Origin: Psychromonas algicola
GTDB taxonomy: Bacteria; Pseudomonadota; Gammaproteobacteria; Enterobacterales; Psychromonadaceae
Assembly: GCF_004378355.1 (NCBI RefSeq)
Contig: NZ_SNUB01000003.1
Coordinates: 62,001-126,000, forward strand
DNA length: 64,000 nucleotides
Direction: 5' to 3'
Shown: piece by piece, positions 45,697 through 55,088 of the stretch
Position numbering within the stretch: the stretch's first letter is position 1
Layout: the number at the start of each line of letters is the position of its first letter
Program-made: the position numbers and the translations under genes
Notes under the pieces: model-generated
Told to the model about the DNA's origin: nothing
Seen by the model: the letters and a program-made list of their open reading frames with translations, nothing else
The model's database searches: none

Positions 45697-47142
45697 TTAC
45701 TTTTGTAAGCTCTTTAAACGAATATCCGCTATTTTAAATTCTTCAATTTTCGCGGTATAACGCGCTTGGTCAAGTTTATTTTTTGTATAAACTAAAGCAC
45801 TACCCATTTCTTGAGAGGCTTCTCTAAAGCGTCCTTGTAGGGCGAGATATTCTGCTCTTATTGCATATTCTTTAGCTTTCTCTTGCATTGTTTTATATAA
45901 ACCGATTGCAACTTGGTGAGCTAATATATGTTTAGGGTGTGACCGTAAAAATAATTCAAGTTTCTTTTCAGCTAATTCATATTGCTTATCTTTCTGTAAC
46001 GCAATAACTAGATTAAGTAGGATAACTTGATTATCTAAGAATCGTTTTTCATAGGTAGTTAATAAAGCAATGATCTCTTTTAGTTCACCCATTTCAATAG
46101 CAACATCACTGGCTAAATCGATATAAAATAAATTATCTGGGTCAGATTTTAATAATTGCTGGTTGATTTCATGTGCTTTTTTATAATCTTTATTTTGAAA
46201 ATAAGCGAGTGCAAGGCCGTATTGAATCGGCTCTTTGAACTGATACTGTTGGTTTGTTAATTGTCTTCTATATTCACTAATTAATGCTGGAGCCGTTAAG
46301 CGATGATATCTAACCGTAATACGTGATTTGGCTAGTTGATAGTTCAAACTGTCTTCAACTTTACCTTTGCTTAATTGTCTTGCTCGTAGTCGAGCTTCTG
46401 TTATACGCGTATTAGTAAGAGGATGCGTTGAAAGCATTTGCGAAGGTGTTGATGAGTATTGGTATTTTGCTGCTAATTTACCGAAAAAAGTCGCCATACC
46501 ATAAGGATCATAACCGGCATCTGCTAAGGTTTGAATTCCAATTCTATCTGCTTCAAATTCATGTGCACGAGTATAGTTAATGCTGCTTTGACTATTTAAC
46601 GCAAGTGTTGTGGTTAATGCTGCAATACCTGCTGCAGGATTAACAAAAGATAATAATACAGAACCTACGGCAGCAGCTAAGGTTGCAGGGTTATTAAATG
46701 ATTGTTGCTCTAGCATTCGAGCTAAATGCCTTTGAGTAATATGTGCGACTTCATGAGCGATAACGCTAGCAAGTTCACTTTCAGTCGTTGCATACAGGAA
46801 TAAACCCGTATTTATTTTTACATGACCTCCTAAAAATGCAGCGGCATTAATATCTTCATCTTCAATTAAAAAAAACTCAAAAGGTAATTTGACAGATTCC
46901 GCATGTGAAACAATATTTTGTCCAAGCTGTGAAATATAATTGTTTAAAACAGGGTCATGAATAATAGGCAATGCTTGGTTTGCCATTAAATTAAATGCCC
47001 AACCATATTCTTTTTCTTGTTCAATGGTTAATGCAACAGAACCAGCGGTGCCGATTTCAGGTAAATCGTTATTAGCTAGACTGATTGGAGACAGGCATAA
47101 TAGGGATACATACAAAGCGAATCTTAATGTTTTGTAAATCAC
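45697..47142 (-). CDS. bepA: periplasmic M48 metalloprotease/chaperone BepA
   Basis: Periplasmic protease and chaperone for outer-membrane assembly (LptD quality control), about 481 residues (E. coli 487). The GTG at 47142 has AAGGG six bases before it and begins the signal peptide (IYKTLRFALYVSLLCLSPISLA); a TTG at 47148 is too near the ribosome site. M48 motif VIAHEVAHITQRH carries HExxH, with the third ligand in EFEADRIGI. The C-terminal half (about 310-480) consists of TPR-like helices. Confidence 0.92.
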   Translation of the reverse strand: MIYKTLRFALYVSLLCLSPISLANNDLPEIGTAGSVALTIEQEKEYGWAFNLMANQALPIIHDPVLNNYISQLGQNIVSHAESVKLPFEFFLIEDEDINAAAFLGGHVKINTGLFLYATTESELASVIAHEVAHITQRHLARMLEQQSFNNPATLAAAVGSVLLSFVNPAAGIAALTTTLALNSQSSINYTRAHEFEADRIGIQTLADAGYDPYGMATFFGKLAAKYQYSSTPSQMLSTHPLTNTRITEARLRARQLSKGKVEDSLNYQLAKSRITVRYHRLTAPALISEYRRQLTNQQYQFKEPIQYGLALAYFQNKDYKKAHEINQQLLKSDPDNLFYIDLASDVAIEMGELKEIIALLTTYEKRFLDNQVILLNLVIALQKDKQYELAEKKLELFLRSHPKHILAHQVAIGLYKTMQEKAKEYAIRAEYLALQGRFREASQEMGSALVYTKNKLDQARYTAKIEEFKIADIRLKSLQK

Positions 47143-47269
47143 ATCCAACCCTTATTTTTTTAAATAGATGAAAATCATAAACAAGCATAAAGTTATTGCA
47201 AGTATTGATTGTGATAAGCGTGCTTAAAAGTAATAATTGATTTCCTATTAACGACTAACGATGGTGATA

Positions 47270-47470
47270 ATGAAGCGTTTAGATTTACGAGAAATACGTT
47301 GCCCATTAGCATTGGTTTTATTAAAACAGCAATTATTAACACTCGAAACTAACCATACTCTTGAAGTATTATTTGTTGACCAAGCAGTAATGCAAGATAT
47401 TCTGTTGTACTTAAATAAAAAAAATTACACTTATAACAGGGAAAAAAATAAACTATTTGTAACACTTTAA
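47270..47470 (+). CDS. TusA/SirA-family sulfur-carrier-like protein
   Basis: Small protein of 66 residues with the TusA fold. MKRLDLREIRCPLALVLLK contains the Cys-Pro motif (Cys11, Pro12) that in TusA carries sulfur. ATG at 47270 has GGTGAT before it; ATG at 47261 has none. It is likely a paralogue of TusA, as main tusA genes usually stand elsewhere. It precedes perM and is divergent from bepA. Confidence 0.8.
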   Translation: MKRLDLREIRCPLALVLLKQQLLTLETNHTLEVLFVDQAVMQDILLYLNKKNYTYNREKNKLFVTL

Positions 47471-47554
47471 TGTCACAGTACGACATTCTAATTTATTAAT
47501 AGGTTCATTTTTTAAATTATTTTCAGTCCACTTTATTACAAGGATCAATAACAA

Positions 47555-48643
47555 ATGATTTCACAGGTATCTCAATGGTATAGAGCACGCTTTGCCGATC
47601 CAAACTTAAGTGTTTTATTCCTACTGTTAATCTTCTCTTTTGTTGTTATGTATTTTCTGGGAAGTATTTTAACGCCTTTATTTGTGGCTATTGTTTTAGC
47701 TTATTTATTAGATTGGCCTGTTAGTTATTTAATGCGTTTTAAAATAAATAGAACATTTGCGACGCTTATTATAATGAGTATTTTTCTTTTCCTCTCTGTC
47801 TTCGCTTTTTTAGGGGTACTACCAACAGTATTTAAACAAGCCGCAGCATTTATTCGCGATACACCAATGATGTTAAACGAAGGGCAAGCATATTTATTAA
47901 CTTTACCGAGTAAGTATCCTGACGCTGTTGACCCTGTCACGATTCGTCGTTTTATAGGCACGATTAGAACTTATTTACTAAACAGTAGTGGTTTCTTATT
48001 ATCACGCTCTTTTGCTTCTCTTTTAGATATTGCAGCCTTATTGGTTTACACCATTTTAGTACCTTTAATGATGATTTTCTTGCTTAAAGATAAAAACTCA
48101 TTAATCGCAAGTATGACTACATTCTTACCTAAGAACCGTAAATTAGCGGCTCAAGTTTGGTCTGAAATGAACGGTCAAATTATGAATTATATACGTGGAA
48201 AAATCATTGAAATCATCATTGTAGGTGTGGCAACGTATTTCACTTTTATGCTAATGGATTTACGCTATTCCGCATTATTAGCAGTGTTGGTGGGATTATC
48301 TGTATTAATCCCTTATATTGGTGCTGCTGCTGTTACAGTGCCTGTGGCTGTCACTGCATTATTTCAATGGGGAATCTCGCCTGAATTTGCTTATTTGATG
48401 CTTGCTTATAGTATTATTCAAGCGATTGATGGGAATTTAATTGTTCCCATTTTATTTTCAGAGGCTGTTAATTTACATCCCGTTGTTATTATCATATCAG
48501 TGTTAATTTTTGGAGGTCTGTGGGGATTTTGGGGCGTTTTCTTTGCTATTCCATTAGCAACATTAGTTAAAGCAATATTAAATGCTTGGCCTACGGTACA
48601 GAACGAAATTCATGCGGAGAATGAAGAGGCTAACTCTTTATAA
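47555..48643 (+). CDS. perM: AI-2E (PerM) family membrane protein
   Basis: Integral membrane protein of 362 residues with about eight hydrophobic helices: three to four at the N-terminus (about 18-95), a soluble part (about 95-145), then the rest. LVGLSVLIPYIGAAAV, DGNLIVPILFSEAVNLHPVVII and GGLWGFWGVFFAIPLATL are the family marks. Called PerM in E. coli, where it stands near bepA and bcp; transport of AI-2 or Na+/H+ exchange has been shown for some members, unknown here. Confidence 0.85.
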   Translation: MISQVSQWYRARFADPNLSVLFLLLIFSFVVMYFLGSILTPLFVAIVLAYLLDWPVSYLMRFKINRTFATLIIMSIFLFLSVFAFLGVLPTVFKQAAAFIRDTPMMLNEGQAYLLTLPSKYPDAVDPVTIRRFIGTIRTYLLNSSGFLLSRSFASLLDIAALLVYTILVPLMMIFLLKDKNSLIASMTTFLPKNRKLAAQVWSEMNGQIMNYIRGKIIEIIIVGVATYFTFMLMDLRYSALLAVLVGLSVLIPYIGAAAVTVPVAVTALFQWGISPEFAYLMLAYSIIQAIDGNLIVPILFSEAVNLHPVVIIISVLIFGGLWGFWGVFFAIPLATLVKAILNAWPTVQNEIHAENEEANSL

Positions 48644-48677
48644 TTCTATTTAGGTAAACGAATTAACAGGCTGATTA

Positions 48678-48706
48678 AACTAAAGAGCAATTAATGCTCT
48701 TTAGTT
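48678..48706. terminator. bidirectional terminator between perM and bcp
   Basis: AACTAAAGAGC-AATTAAT-GCTCTTTAGTT: perfect 11-base-pair stem between convergent genes, with T-rich flank to the right and T/A flank to the left. Confidence 0.75.
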
Positions 48707-48753
48707 CATTAGTTTTAGTTAAGAGTATTGGTGGTTATATAAGCTTAATTATC

Positions 48754-49224
48754 TTATTCGCCAGATTGTAAATAATCCAATACAACTTGATGATGATCTT
48801 TTGTTTTGAACTTATCAAAGACCTTTTCTACTATGCCTTGTTCATCGATTAAAAAGCTAATACGATGAATGCCATCATAGATTTTACCCATGAATTTCTT
48901 TTCGCCCCATACACCAAACTGATCTGCCACTGCATGGTCTGTGTCTGATAACAGTGGAAAGTTTAATTCCTTTTTAGTAACAAAGTTTTCAAGCTTCTTA
49001 ACGGGATCTGGGCTAACACCTAATACAATTGTATTTAGGTCTGCAAGTTGCGCGTTAATATCTCTTAATCCACAAGCTTGGGTAACACAGCCTGGTGTCA
49101 TTGCTTTAGGATAAAAGTAAACAAGTACTTTTTTTCCAGCTAAATCGGCTAAAGAAACGCTGTTACCATTGTCATCATCTAAAGTGAATTGTGGTGCTTT
49201 ATCACCTTTAACTAGTCTGTTCAT
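48754..49224 (-). CDS. bcp: thioredoxin-dependent thiol peroxidase Bcp (PrxQ)
   Basis: Peroxiredoxin of 156 residues reducing hydroperoxides in the cytoplasm. Peroxidatic Cys46 in YFYPKAMTPGCVTQACGL and resolving Cys51 five residues on are the alpha-helical two-Cys PrxQ arrangement. E. coli Bcp has 156 residues as well. It ends a convergent pair with perM and begins 10 bases after uspE. Confidence 0.95.
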   Translation of the reverse strand: MNRLVKGDKAPQFTLDDDNGNSVSLADLAGKKVLVYFYPKAMTPGCVTQACGLRDINAQLADLNTIVLGVSPDPVKKLENFVTKKELNFPLLSDTDHAVADQFGVWGEKKFMGKIYDGIHRISFLIDEQGIVEKVFDKFKTKDHHQVVLDYLQSGE

Positions 49225-49234
49225 TTTACCTCTA

Positions 49235-50173
49235 TTAAGTTAGTTTTATTGGGCTTACAAAGCCTTTAGGTTTAAGTGCAAGTAGGTCACTGTTTAATTT
49301 ATCAATAACTTGCTCCGCGGTATGGCCCAATAATGTCGCGCCAATACCTGAGTGTCCTACTGATCCTAAAATTACCAATGCAGCATCTAATTCATTCGCT
49401 ACATTACTAATTACATCTTCAGGGATCCCTTGATGTAAATGCGTGTTTTTAGGATCGATATTATATTTCTTAGCATACTCGTTTAACGTTTCTTGGTGAA
49501 TTTTTTTTAGTCCATCTTCGTAATGGATTGGATCAAATTCAGGCAATTCCATCATGATATTCATGGGGGGGCTAGGATAAGCATTAACAATATGTACATT
49601 AGACTTGATCATCGCTGCAATATCATTGGCTTCCGTCAAAATTGATTCGCTTAAATCATGTTGCTCATCGTCCTGAATGCTTTTACAGTCAATTGCGCAA
49701 AGTATATTCGCATTTTCAGGCCACGAGTCTGCTTTTACTAATAGTAATGGAATAGGACATTTACGTAATAAATTCCAATCTGTCGGTGTGAATAAAATAG
49801 CACTCAATTGAGAGTGTGGGTGAGTCGACTTAATTAGTAAATCATATCCATTCTTTAGTATAAGTTGAATCGCCGCTTGGAAAGGGCGGTTATGCCAGCA
49901 AACCTCACAACTTATTTTTAAGCCTTGCTCTGCATAAGGTGCAGCCAGTGTATTTAACCATTCTTGGTTATCTTTTATGACAAGAGATTGCATGGTTTGA
50001 CGTTCTTCTGCTGAACTTAGCGATGTCATTTCATAAGTTAAATCGTAGCAACTTAAAAACAAAGTTATTTTTGCATCTTGTTCTTTTTGAGCAATTTCAA
50101 CTGCGCGTTGTAATGCAGGTTGTTGTTCTTGAGTTGGGTCTATATAAACTAAAATATTGCGATATTTAAGCAT
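49235..50173 (-). CDS. uspE: universal stress protein UspE
   Basis: Tandem Usp protein of 312 residues (E. coli 316) with one UspA-like domain at about 3-145 and another at about 155-305; the second keeps VILGSVGHSGIGATLLGHTA, resembling the nucleotide-binding G-x-x-G-x9-G(S/T) motif. ATG at 50173 has GGAGG five bases before it. It follows fnr, as in E. coli and Shewanella, pointing to a role in low-oxygen or stationary-phase stress. Confidence 0.9.
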   Translation of the reverse strand: MLKYRNILVYIDPTQEQQPALQRAVEIAQKEQDAKITLFLSCYDLTYEMTSLSSAEERQTMQSLVIKDNQEWLNTLAAPYAEQGLKISCEVCWHNRPFQAAIQLILKNGYDLLIKSTHPHSQLSAILFTPTDWNLLRKCPIPLLLVKADSWPENANILCAIDCKSIQDDEQHDLSESILTEANDIAAMIKSNVHIVNAYPSPPMNIMMELPEFDPIHYEDGLKKIHQETLNEYAKKYNIDPKNTHLHQGIPEDVISNVANELDAALVILGSVGHSGIGATLLGHTAEQVIDKLNSDLLALKPKGFVSPIKLT

Positions 50174-50295
50174 GTTAGCCTCCAAGATTATTAATAAACC
50201 ATACTATAATTTAGTTTAAATTTTAGGAAACTGATAGGATATAAGCCAGAAAAACCAAATTAAGTTTACTCTGGCTATATAAGTGTGAGGTGGAG

Positions 50296-51039
50296 TTAAG
50301 CTTTAGGAGAAGCCGCTGCTAATTCAGCTAGTTGTACTTCATCTAATACTGTAATGTACTTGCCTTTTACGCCTATCATACCGCTTTTTTGGAAGCGTCC
50401 TAATAAACGACTGATGGTTTCAACGGTTAAACCTAAGTAGTTACCGATATCTCCACGTGTCATTGATAATCTGAATTCTTTTGGAGAGAAACCACGTGCA
50501 GCATAACGTACAGATAGGTTATGAATAAAAGAGGCTAATCTTTCTTCTGCATTTTTCTTAGAAAGAAGCAGGATCATATTTTGATCGCCAACAATCTCAG
50601 AGCTCATAAGGCGCAATATTTGCTGTCTTAACTTAGGCATAGTTGTAGATAAGTTATCTAAAGTATCGTAAGGGATTTCACAGATCATCGCTGTTTCAAG
50701 TGCTTGAGAGAAACTAGGATGAGTACCTGAACTGATACCATCAAAACCAACTAGGTCACCAGCAAGGTGGAATGCTGTGATTTGCTCATCACCTTGTTCT
50801 GTAATGGTATAAGATTTTAAGGTACCAGAACGAATTGCATATAAGCATTTCATTTCTTCACCAGCTTTAAAGATCTCTTGACCCTTCTGAATTGGTTTTT
50901 TACGTTCGATGATATCATCCAAACGATCTAATTCAGTTTCATTAAGCGAATAAGGGATACACAGCTGACTTATGCTGCAATCTTGACAGTGAATGGCACA
51001 TCCGTTTATTTGTGAACGTCCTGAAGTACTTTTATCCAT
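50296..51039 (-). CDS. fnr: oxygen-sensing regulator FNR (EtrA)
   Basis: Global anaerobic regulator of 247 residues. The N-terminal cysteines [17 protein letters not shown] (Cys14, 18, 21, 27; the last three correspond to the [4Fe-4S] ligands Cys20, 23 and 29 of E. coli) and a central cysteine in [11 protein letters not shown] complete the cluster set. The CRP-like sensor domain (about 30-150) is followed by the HTH with [11 protein letters not shown], the DNA-contact helix that reads TTGAT-N4-ATCAA. Lies beside its probable targets, the cco genes. Confidence 0.96.
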   Translation of the reverse strand: MDKSTSGRSQINGCAIHCQDCSISQLCIPYSLNETELDRLDDIIERKKPIQKGQEIFKAGEEMKCLYAIRSGTLKSYTITEQGDEQITAFHLAGDLVGFDGISSGTHPSFSQALETAMICEIPYDTLDNLSTTMPKLRQQILRLMSSEIVGDQNMILLLSKKNAEERLASFIHNLSVRYAARGFSPKEFRLSMTRGDIGNYLGLTVETISRLLGRFQKSGMIGVKGKYITVLDEVQLAELAAASPKA

Positions 51040-51162
51040 ATAGACTCTTAATATTTTATTGATTTAGGTCATAGTATCACTTTACAAACGCCCTTTAAAT
51101 ACACAAATTAAGATAAATCGGGACGATGTAAAAGTTATGATAAAGCCTACATTTCTTTATTA

Positions 51163-51837
51163 TTATATTTGATCTATCGCCACAGACAGTGTCTGTAAAG
51201 CAAATAAGGCCAACACTAAACCACTACCGTAACGAAACCATTGTTTATTAAGTAGTTTTTTTAGTTTATGGCTTAAAGAGCCAACTAACATCATCGCAGG
51301 TAAAGTGCCCAGACCAAATCCGAGCATGATCATTAAGCCATTAATGCCATCACCAGTACTGATTGCCCAGATTAAATTTGAATAAACGAGACCGCAAGGT
51401 AACCAACCCCAAAAAAAACCAAGAGGAAAAGCCAGAAGAGGGTGTTTTAACGGAAGGAAATATTGAGCAATGGGTTTAATAAATTTCCATAATAATTGCC
51501 CTGAGCGCTCTACAAATAATAAACCGTTCCAAATTCGGGCAATATAAAAAGCCAATAACAGCATCATAATGCCAGCAAAGATGCGTAAATAAATAAGCGA
51601 TTCTTTACCGCCCATCCAAACCAGTAATAAGCTGCTACTTGCTGCAAAAACAAAGCCAGCAATAGAATAACTACTGATTCGCCCTAGGTTGTATAATAAC
51701 AAGCTAAGTAAGCCATTTTTTTGTTGTGGATTGATAGAAAAACTTAATGCACTAGCAATGCCAGAACACATTCCAATACAATGTCCTGCACCTAATAAAC
51801 CGACTAAAAAAGCACTGAAAAAGTCGTTAATGATCAT
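51163..51837 (-). CDS. TauE/SafE (UreH/DsbD_2-like) membrane protein of the cbb3 cluster
   Basis: Integral membrane protein of 224 residues with about six helices. The start FSAFLVGLLGAGHCIGMCSG with two cysteines, and GFFWGWLPCGLVYSNLIWA with another, match the group often found next to ccoS in Shewanella and Vibrio. The conserved GHCIGMC and P-C-G motifs suggest metal or thiol handling, perhaps copper delivery to the oxidase; this is inference. Starts three bases after ccoS. Confidence 0.8.
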   Translation of the reverse strand: MIINDFFSAFLVGLLGAGHCIGMCSGIASALSFSINPQQKNGLLSLLLYNLGRISSYSIAGFVFAASSSLLLVWMGGKESLIYLRIFAGIMMLLLAFYIARIWNGLLFVERSGQLLWKFIKPIAQYFLPLKHPLLAFPLGFFWGWLPCGLVYSNLIWAISTGDGINGLMIMLGFGLGTLPAMMLVGSLSHKLKKLLNKQWFRYGSGLVLALFALQTLSVAIDQI

Positions 51838-51840
51838 GGC

Positions 51841-52071
51841 TTAATGATCCTTTTTCTCTGATGACTTATCCTCAGAAGACTTGCTTTCAGATAGTATTTT
51901 GTTTGTTTCTGAGGTTGATTTTGCATCGATAACATCTTCATCAAAAAGAATATTAACCGCTTCTCTGTCTAAATCTTCATATTGATTAGACTTGACCGCC
52001 CAAAAAAAGACAAGAACGGCTATCGCAACAAATATCATCGCAATGGGGATTAACACATAGATAATGCTCAT
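51841..52071 (-). CDS. ccoS: cbb3 oxidase maturation protein CcoS
   Basis: Small membrane protein of 76 residues needed for cofactor insertion in the cbb3 oxidase. One N-terminal helix (about 2-26) is followed by WAVKSNQYEDLDREAVNILFDED, with the Y-E/D-D-L-x-x-x-A motif of the family. The tail (about 50-76) is Ser/Lys/Glu-rich. Its start overlaps the ccoI stop by four bases. Confidence 0.92.
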   Translation of the reverse strand: MSIIYVLIPIAMIFVAIAVLVFFWAVKSNQYEDLDREAVNILFDEDVIDAKSTSETNKILSESKSSEDKSSEKKDH

Positions 52072-54473
52072 TTTAATAACCTTAATGAATTACTAACCAC
52101 AATTAACGAACTAAAGGACATGCCTAATACTGCAACATATGGTGGCACTAAGCCCATTACTGCTAATGGTACAATAATTAAATTATATCCTAGGGCCCAG
52201 CCTAAGTTTTCCTTAATGATATGCGTTGTTTGTTTGGCATTACTTGCTAATAATGCAACTTTTTGTAGGTCTGAACCCAGCAAAATAACATCCGCACTGT
52301 TTTTAGCAATATCGGTCCCTGTCGCTAATGCCACAGAAACATGAGCGCCAGCTAAAACAGGAGCATCATTAATACCATCGCCAATCATCGCGACCTGTTG
52401 CGTGTGTTGTAGTTTTTGAATATGAGCTAACTTCTGTTGTGGACTCACGCCTTTAACAACATTGTTAATGCCTAACTGCAGTGCGACTTCTTCGCTTTTA
52501 TTGGAAATATCGCCAGTTAGAAGTGTGATATTCCAATTTTTTTGTTTACAAAAATCAATTAATGCTTGTGCTGATTCTCTAACCTCATCACCCAATTCAA
52601 AGGTTGCGACTAATTCACCGTCGATTGTTAAATACAATAATAATTCTTGGCTTAAACTTGTTTGTTGTATTTCACAAAACTTAGCGTGCCCTAATTTAAC
52701 CTGATGCGCTTGTAAGTTATTGTTCCAAGTCGCTTGAAGTCCTTGGCTAGGAATGTTTTTAAGATCGCTTAAATTAATTTGTTGTGTTTGTAATTCAGAG
52801 AAAGCGACTGCAATAGGGTGCTCTGAAGTCTTTTCAAGGTTTGCTGCTAAATTAATACAATCCTGTTCACTGTATTGGCTATGAACCGTTGTTGTTAATA
52901 ATTTAAAGTTGCCCTTAGTTAAGGTGCCTGTTTTATCAAAAACAATATGCTGAATTTGATTAATGGTTTCCAAAACATGGTGTTGTTTAATTAAGATCCC
53001 CTGTTTATTAAGCTGAGCGGTTGCACAAGTTAAGGCTGTTGGGGTCGCAAGTGATAAAGCGCACGGGCAGGTTGCAACGAGTACTGATAACGTGATCCAA
53101 AAGGCTTGCGCTGGATCGATGAAATGCCAAGTGGTATAAGTGATCGCTGCAATAATTAATAATGCGCCTACAAAATATCGTGAAACAATATCGGACATGA
53201 TTTCGATACGAGGTTTATTTTCCTGCGCACTATTTTGTAATTGAATAATATCTGAAATAAGTGTGTTATTACCTACATTCACGACTTCAATAGTTAATGG
53301 GCTACTGATGTTCACTGTGCCTGCATATACTGTATCAAGCGCCTGTTTAAAAACAGGCAAATGCTCACCTGTTAACATGGACTCTTCTATATTACTTTGT
53401 CCATCAATGATCTTTCCATCTACAGCAATCGTTTCACCTGCTTTTACTAAAATTCGTTGGCCTGCAATTAATGTTTTAGCTGGAATAAGCTGATGTATTA
53501 TTACACCGTCCTCTGAGTCTAAAAGCGTGGCCATTGAAGGCAATAAGCGTAACAAATTACTGCTTGTTTCCGAGGCTTTACGTCGAGCTCTTAATTCTAA
53601 TAAACGTCCCAATAACAGTAAAAAAGTAAACATAGACACAGATTCAAAATAAACTTCACCTTGCTCCATGATTGTTGCATAGCCAGAAGCAGTGTAAGCG
53701 CCTAATAATGCGATAGAGATCGGAATATCCATGCCAAGCGTTTTATTGCGAATATTGCGCCATGCATTAACATAAAAGGGTTGTGCACTATAAAGAAGAA
53801 CAGGCGTGGCTAAAATAAAGCTTACCCATCTAAAATAATGAATAAACTCTTCTTCCATACCTGAGAAAAAATCAGCATATAAGGCAATTGCAAACATCAT
53901 GACTTGCATGGTAGCTAAGCCTGCTAGCCCTAAACGTCTTAAATAGGATTTTACTTGGGCATTGTAAAAAATTTCTTGTTGGTTAACTTGGAAGGGGTAG
54001 GCTTTATAACCAATTTTTTGTATTTTTTGAAGTATTGTACTTAAGGCAAGTTGTTCATTATCCCAACGAATCACTGCGCGGTTTAATGTTGTATTAACAT
54101 TGACAAATTGCAGGCCAGCTAAAAAACGTAATTGTTTCTCGATCAACCAAGCACAAGCAGCACAACTTATACCTTCGACAGTTAAAGTCACTTCAGTGAT
54201 TGAGCCAGCTGTTTTTATAAAGTCTGATTGAATTTGTTCAAGATCGTAATGCTCAAGCTGCTGTAATTCTTCGGGAACTAAAAACTCACCTTTACTCGCT
54301 ACTTCTGTTCTATGCTCATAATAAGAGCTTAACCCACTATCAACAATGGTTTGGGCTACAGCTTGGCAGCCAGGGCAACACATTTCTTGTGTCTGACCAT
54401 TGATAGTAACCTGAAAACTTAAGTTACTTGGATTAGGCTCTCCACAATGAAAGCAGTGATCTTTGTCTTGCAT
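52068..54473 (-). CDS. ccoI: copper-translocating P-type ATPase CcoI (FixI)
   Basis: P1B-type ATPase of 801 residues that moves copper across the inner membrane for the cbb3 oxidase. The N-terminus has a cysteine-rich metal site (CFHCGEP at 7-13 and MCCPGCQ at 31-37), then an HMA domain with GISCAACAWL (Cys104, Cys107). Next come helices, the TGEHLP phosphatase loop, the CPC motif in VATCPCALSLATPTAL, the phosphorylation site DKTGTLTKG and the hinge MIGDGINDAPVLAGA. The ccoH gene ends one base before its start. Confidence 0.95.
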   Translation of the reverse strand: MQDKDHCFHCGEPNPSNLSFQVTINGQTQEMCCPGCQAVAQTIVDSGLSSYYEHRTEVASKGEFLVPEELQQLEHYDLEQIQSDFIKTAGSITEVTLTVEGISCAACAWLIEKQLRFLAGLQFVNVNTTLNRAVIRWDNEQLALSTILQKIQKIGYKAYPFQVNQQEIFYNAQVKSYLRRLGLAGLATMQVMMFAIALYADFFSGMEEEFIHYFRWVSFILATPVLLYSAQPFYVNAWRNIRNKTLGMDIPISIALLGAYTASGYATIMEQGEVYFESVSMFTFLLLLGRLLELRARRKASETSSNLLRLLPSMATLLDSEDGVIIHQLIPAKTLIAGQRILVKAGETIAVDGKIIDGQSNIEESMLTGEHLPVFKQALDTVYAGTVNISSPLTIEVVNVGNNTLISDIIQLQNSAQENKPRIEIMSDIVSRYFVGALLIIAAITYTTWHFIDPAQAFWITLSVLVATCPCALSLATPTALTCATAQLNKQGILIKQHHVLETINQIQHIVFDKTGTLTKGNFKLLTTTVHSQYSEQDCINLAANLEKTSEHPIAVAFSELQTQQINLSDLKNIPSQGLQATWNNNLQAHQVKLGHAKFCEIQQTSLSQELLLYLTIDGELVATFELGDEVRESAQALIDFCKQKNWNITLLTGDISNKSEEVALQLGINNVVKGVSPQQKLAHIQKLQHTQQVAMIGDGINDAPVLAGAHVSVALATGTDIAKNSADVILLGSDLQKVALLASNAKQTTHIIKENLGWALGYNLIIVPLAVMGLVPPYVAVLGMSFSSLIVVSNSLRLLK

Positions 54474-54950
54474 TTATAGTGCGATATTCTTAGCTGGGAA
54501 TTGTACTGCTTGTTGTAAGCGCCATTGTTTATCAAAAGGCTCTATACGAAGTGTCCATTTACCTGTTAATGAATCTTCCGTTTCATAACGATAATCACCG
54601 TTTGCATCTGCTGTTAACATTTGTGCTTTATCGCGTTTCGATTGTGTAGAGTGGTATAAAGAAAAACTGATTGATGCGTTTGTTTCTAAACCTTCAAGTT
54701 TGATCAATAAACCATTTGGTTGTTGAGTGACTAAGCCAGAAATACCTAACTCTTTGGCTTTTGTTAGTAAGCTTAAATCGGCATTAATTGCTTTACCTGT
54801 TTTATAATAATCATCAACCACCATCTCAGGCTTGTTATCGGTAGCAATAATAAGCGTACTGATACTAGCAACTACGGCTGCCATTGGTAAAATAATTAAA
54901 AACCAAGGCCAAAATTGTTTAAACCAAGATTTTTTTGTATTTGTTTGCAT
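54474..54950 (-). CDS. ccoH: cbb3 oxidase assembly protein CcoH (FixH)
   Basis: Membrane-anchored assembly factor of 158 residues. One helix (about 10-32, FLIILPMAAVVASISTLII) is followed by the FixH start VVDDYYKTGKAINADL and a beta-rich periplasmic part. It begins the second transcript unit of the cluster, after a terminator behind ccoP, and is tightly linked with ccoI. ccoG, which usually stands here, is absent. Confidence 0.9.
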   Translation of the reverse strand: MQTNTKKSWFKQFWPWFLIILPMAAVVASISTLIIATDNKPEMVVDDYYKTGKAINADLSLLTKAKELGISGLVTQQPNGLLIKLEGLETNASISFSLYHSTQSKRDKAQMLTADANGDYRYETEDSLTGKWTLRIEPFDKQWRLQQAVQFPAKNIAL

Positions 54951-55022
54951 GACAGTTCCTGTTGTTTATAGAGCGGGTGACAATGGCCAATAATTTAGCA
55001 TCAACGATAAATTTTAGCTATA

Positions 55023-55048
55023 AAAAAGCCCCGATTGACGAGGCTTTT
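55023..55048 (-). terminator. intrinsic terminator after ccoNOQP
   Basis: On the minus strand AAAGCCTCG-TCAAT-CGGGGCTTTTTTA. The stem has eight to nine pairs with a G-U. It separates the structural genes from ccoHIS. Confidence 0.9.
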
Positions 55049-55088
55049 GATATCTATTTCACTTAAATAAAGCTTTGTTTAGTTAAGT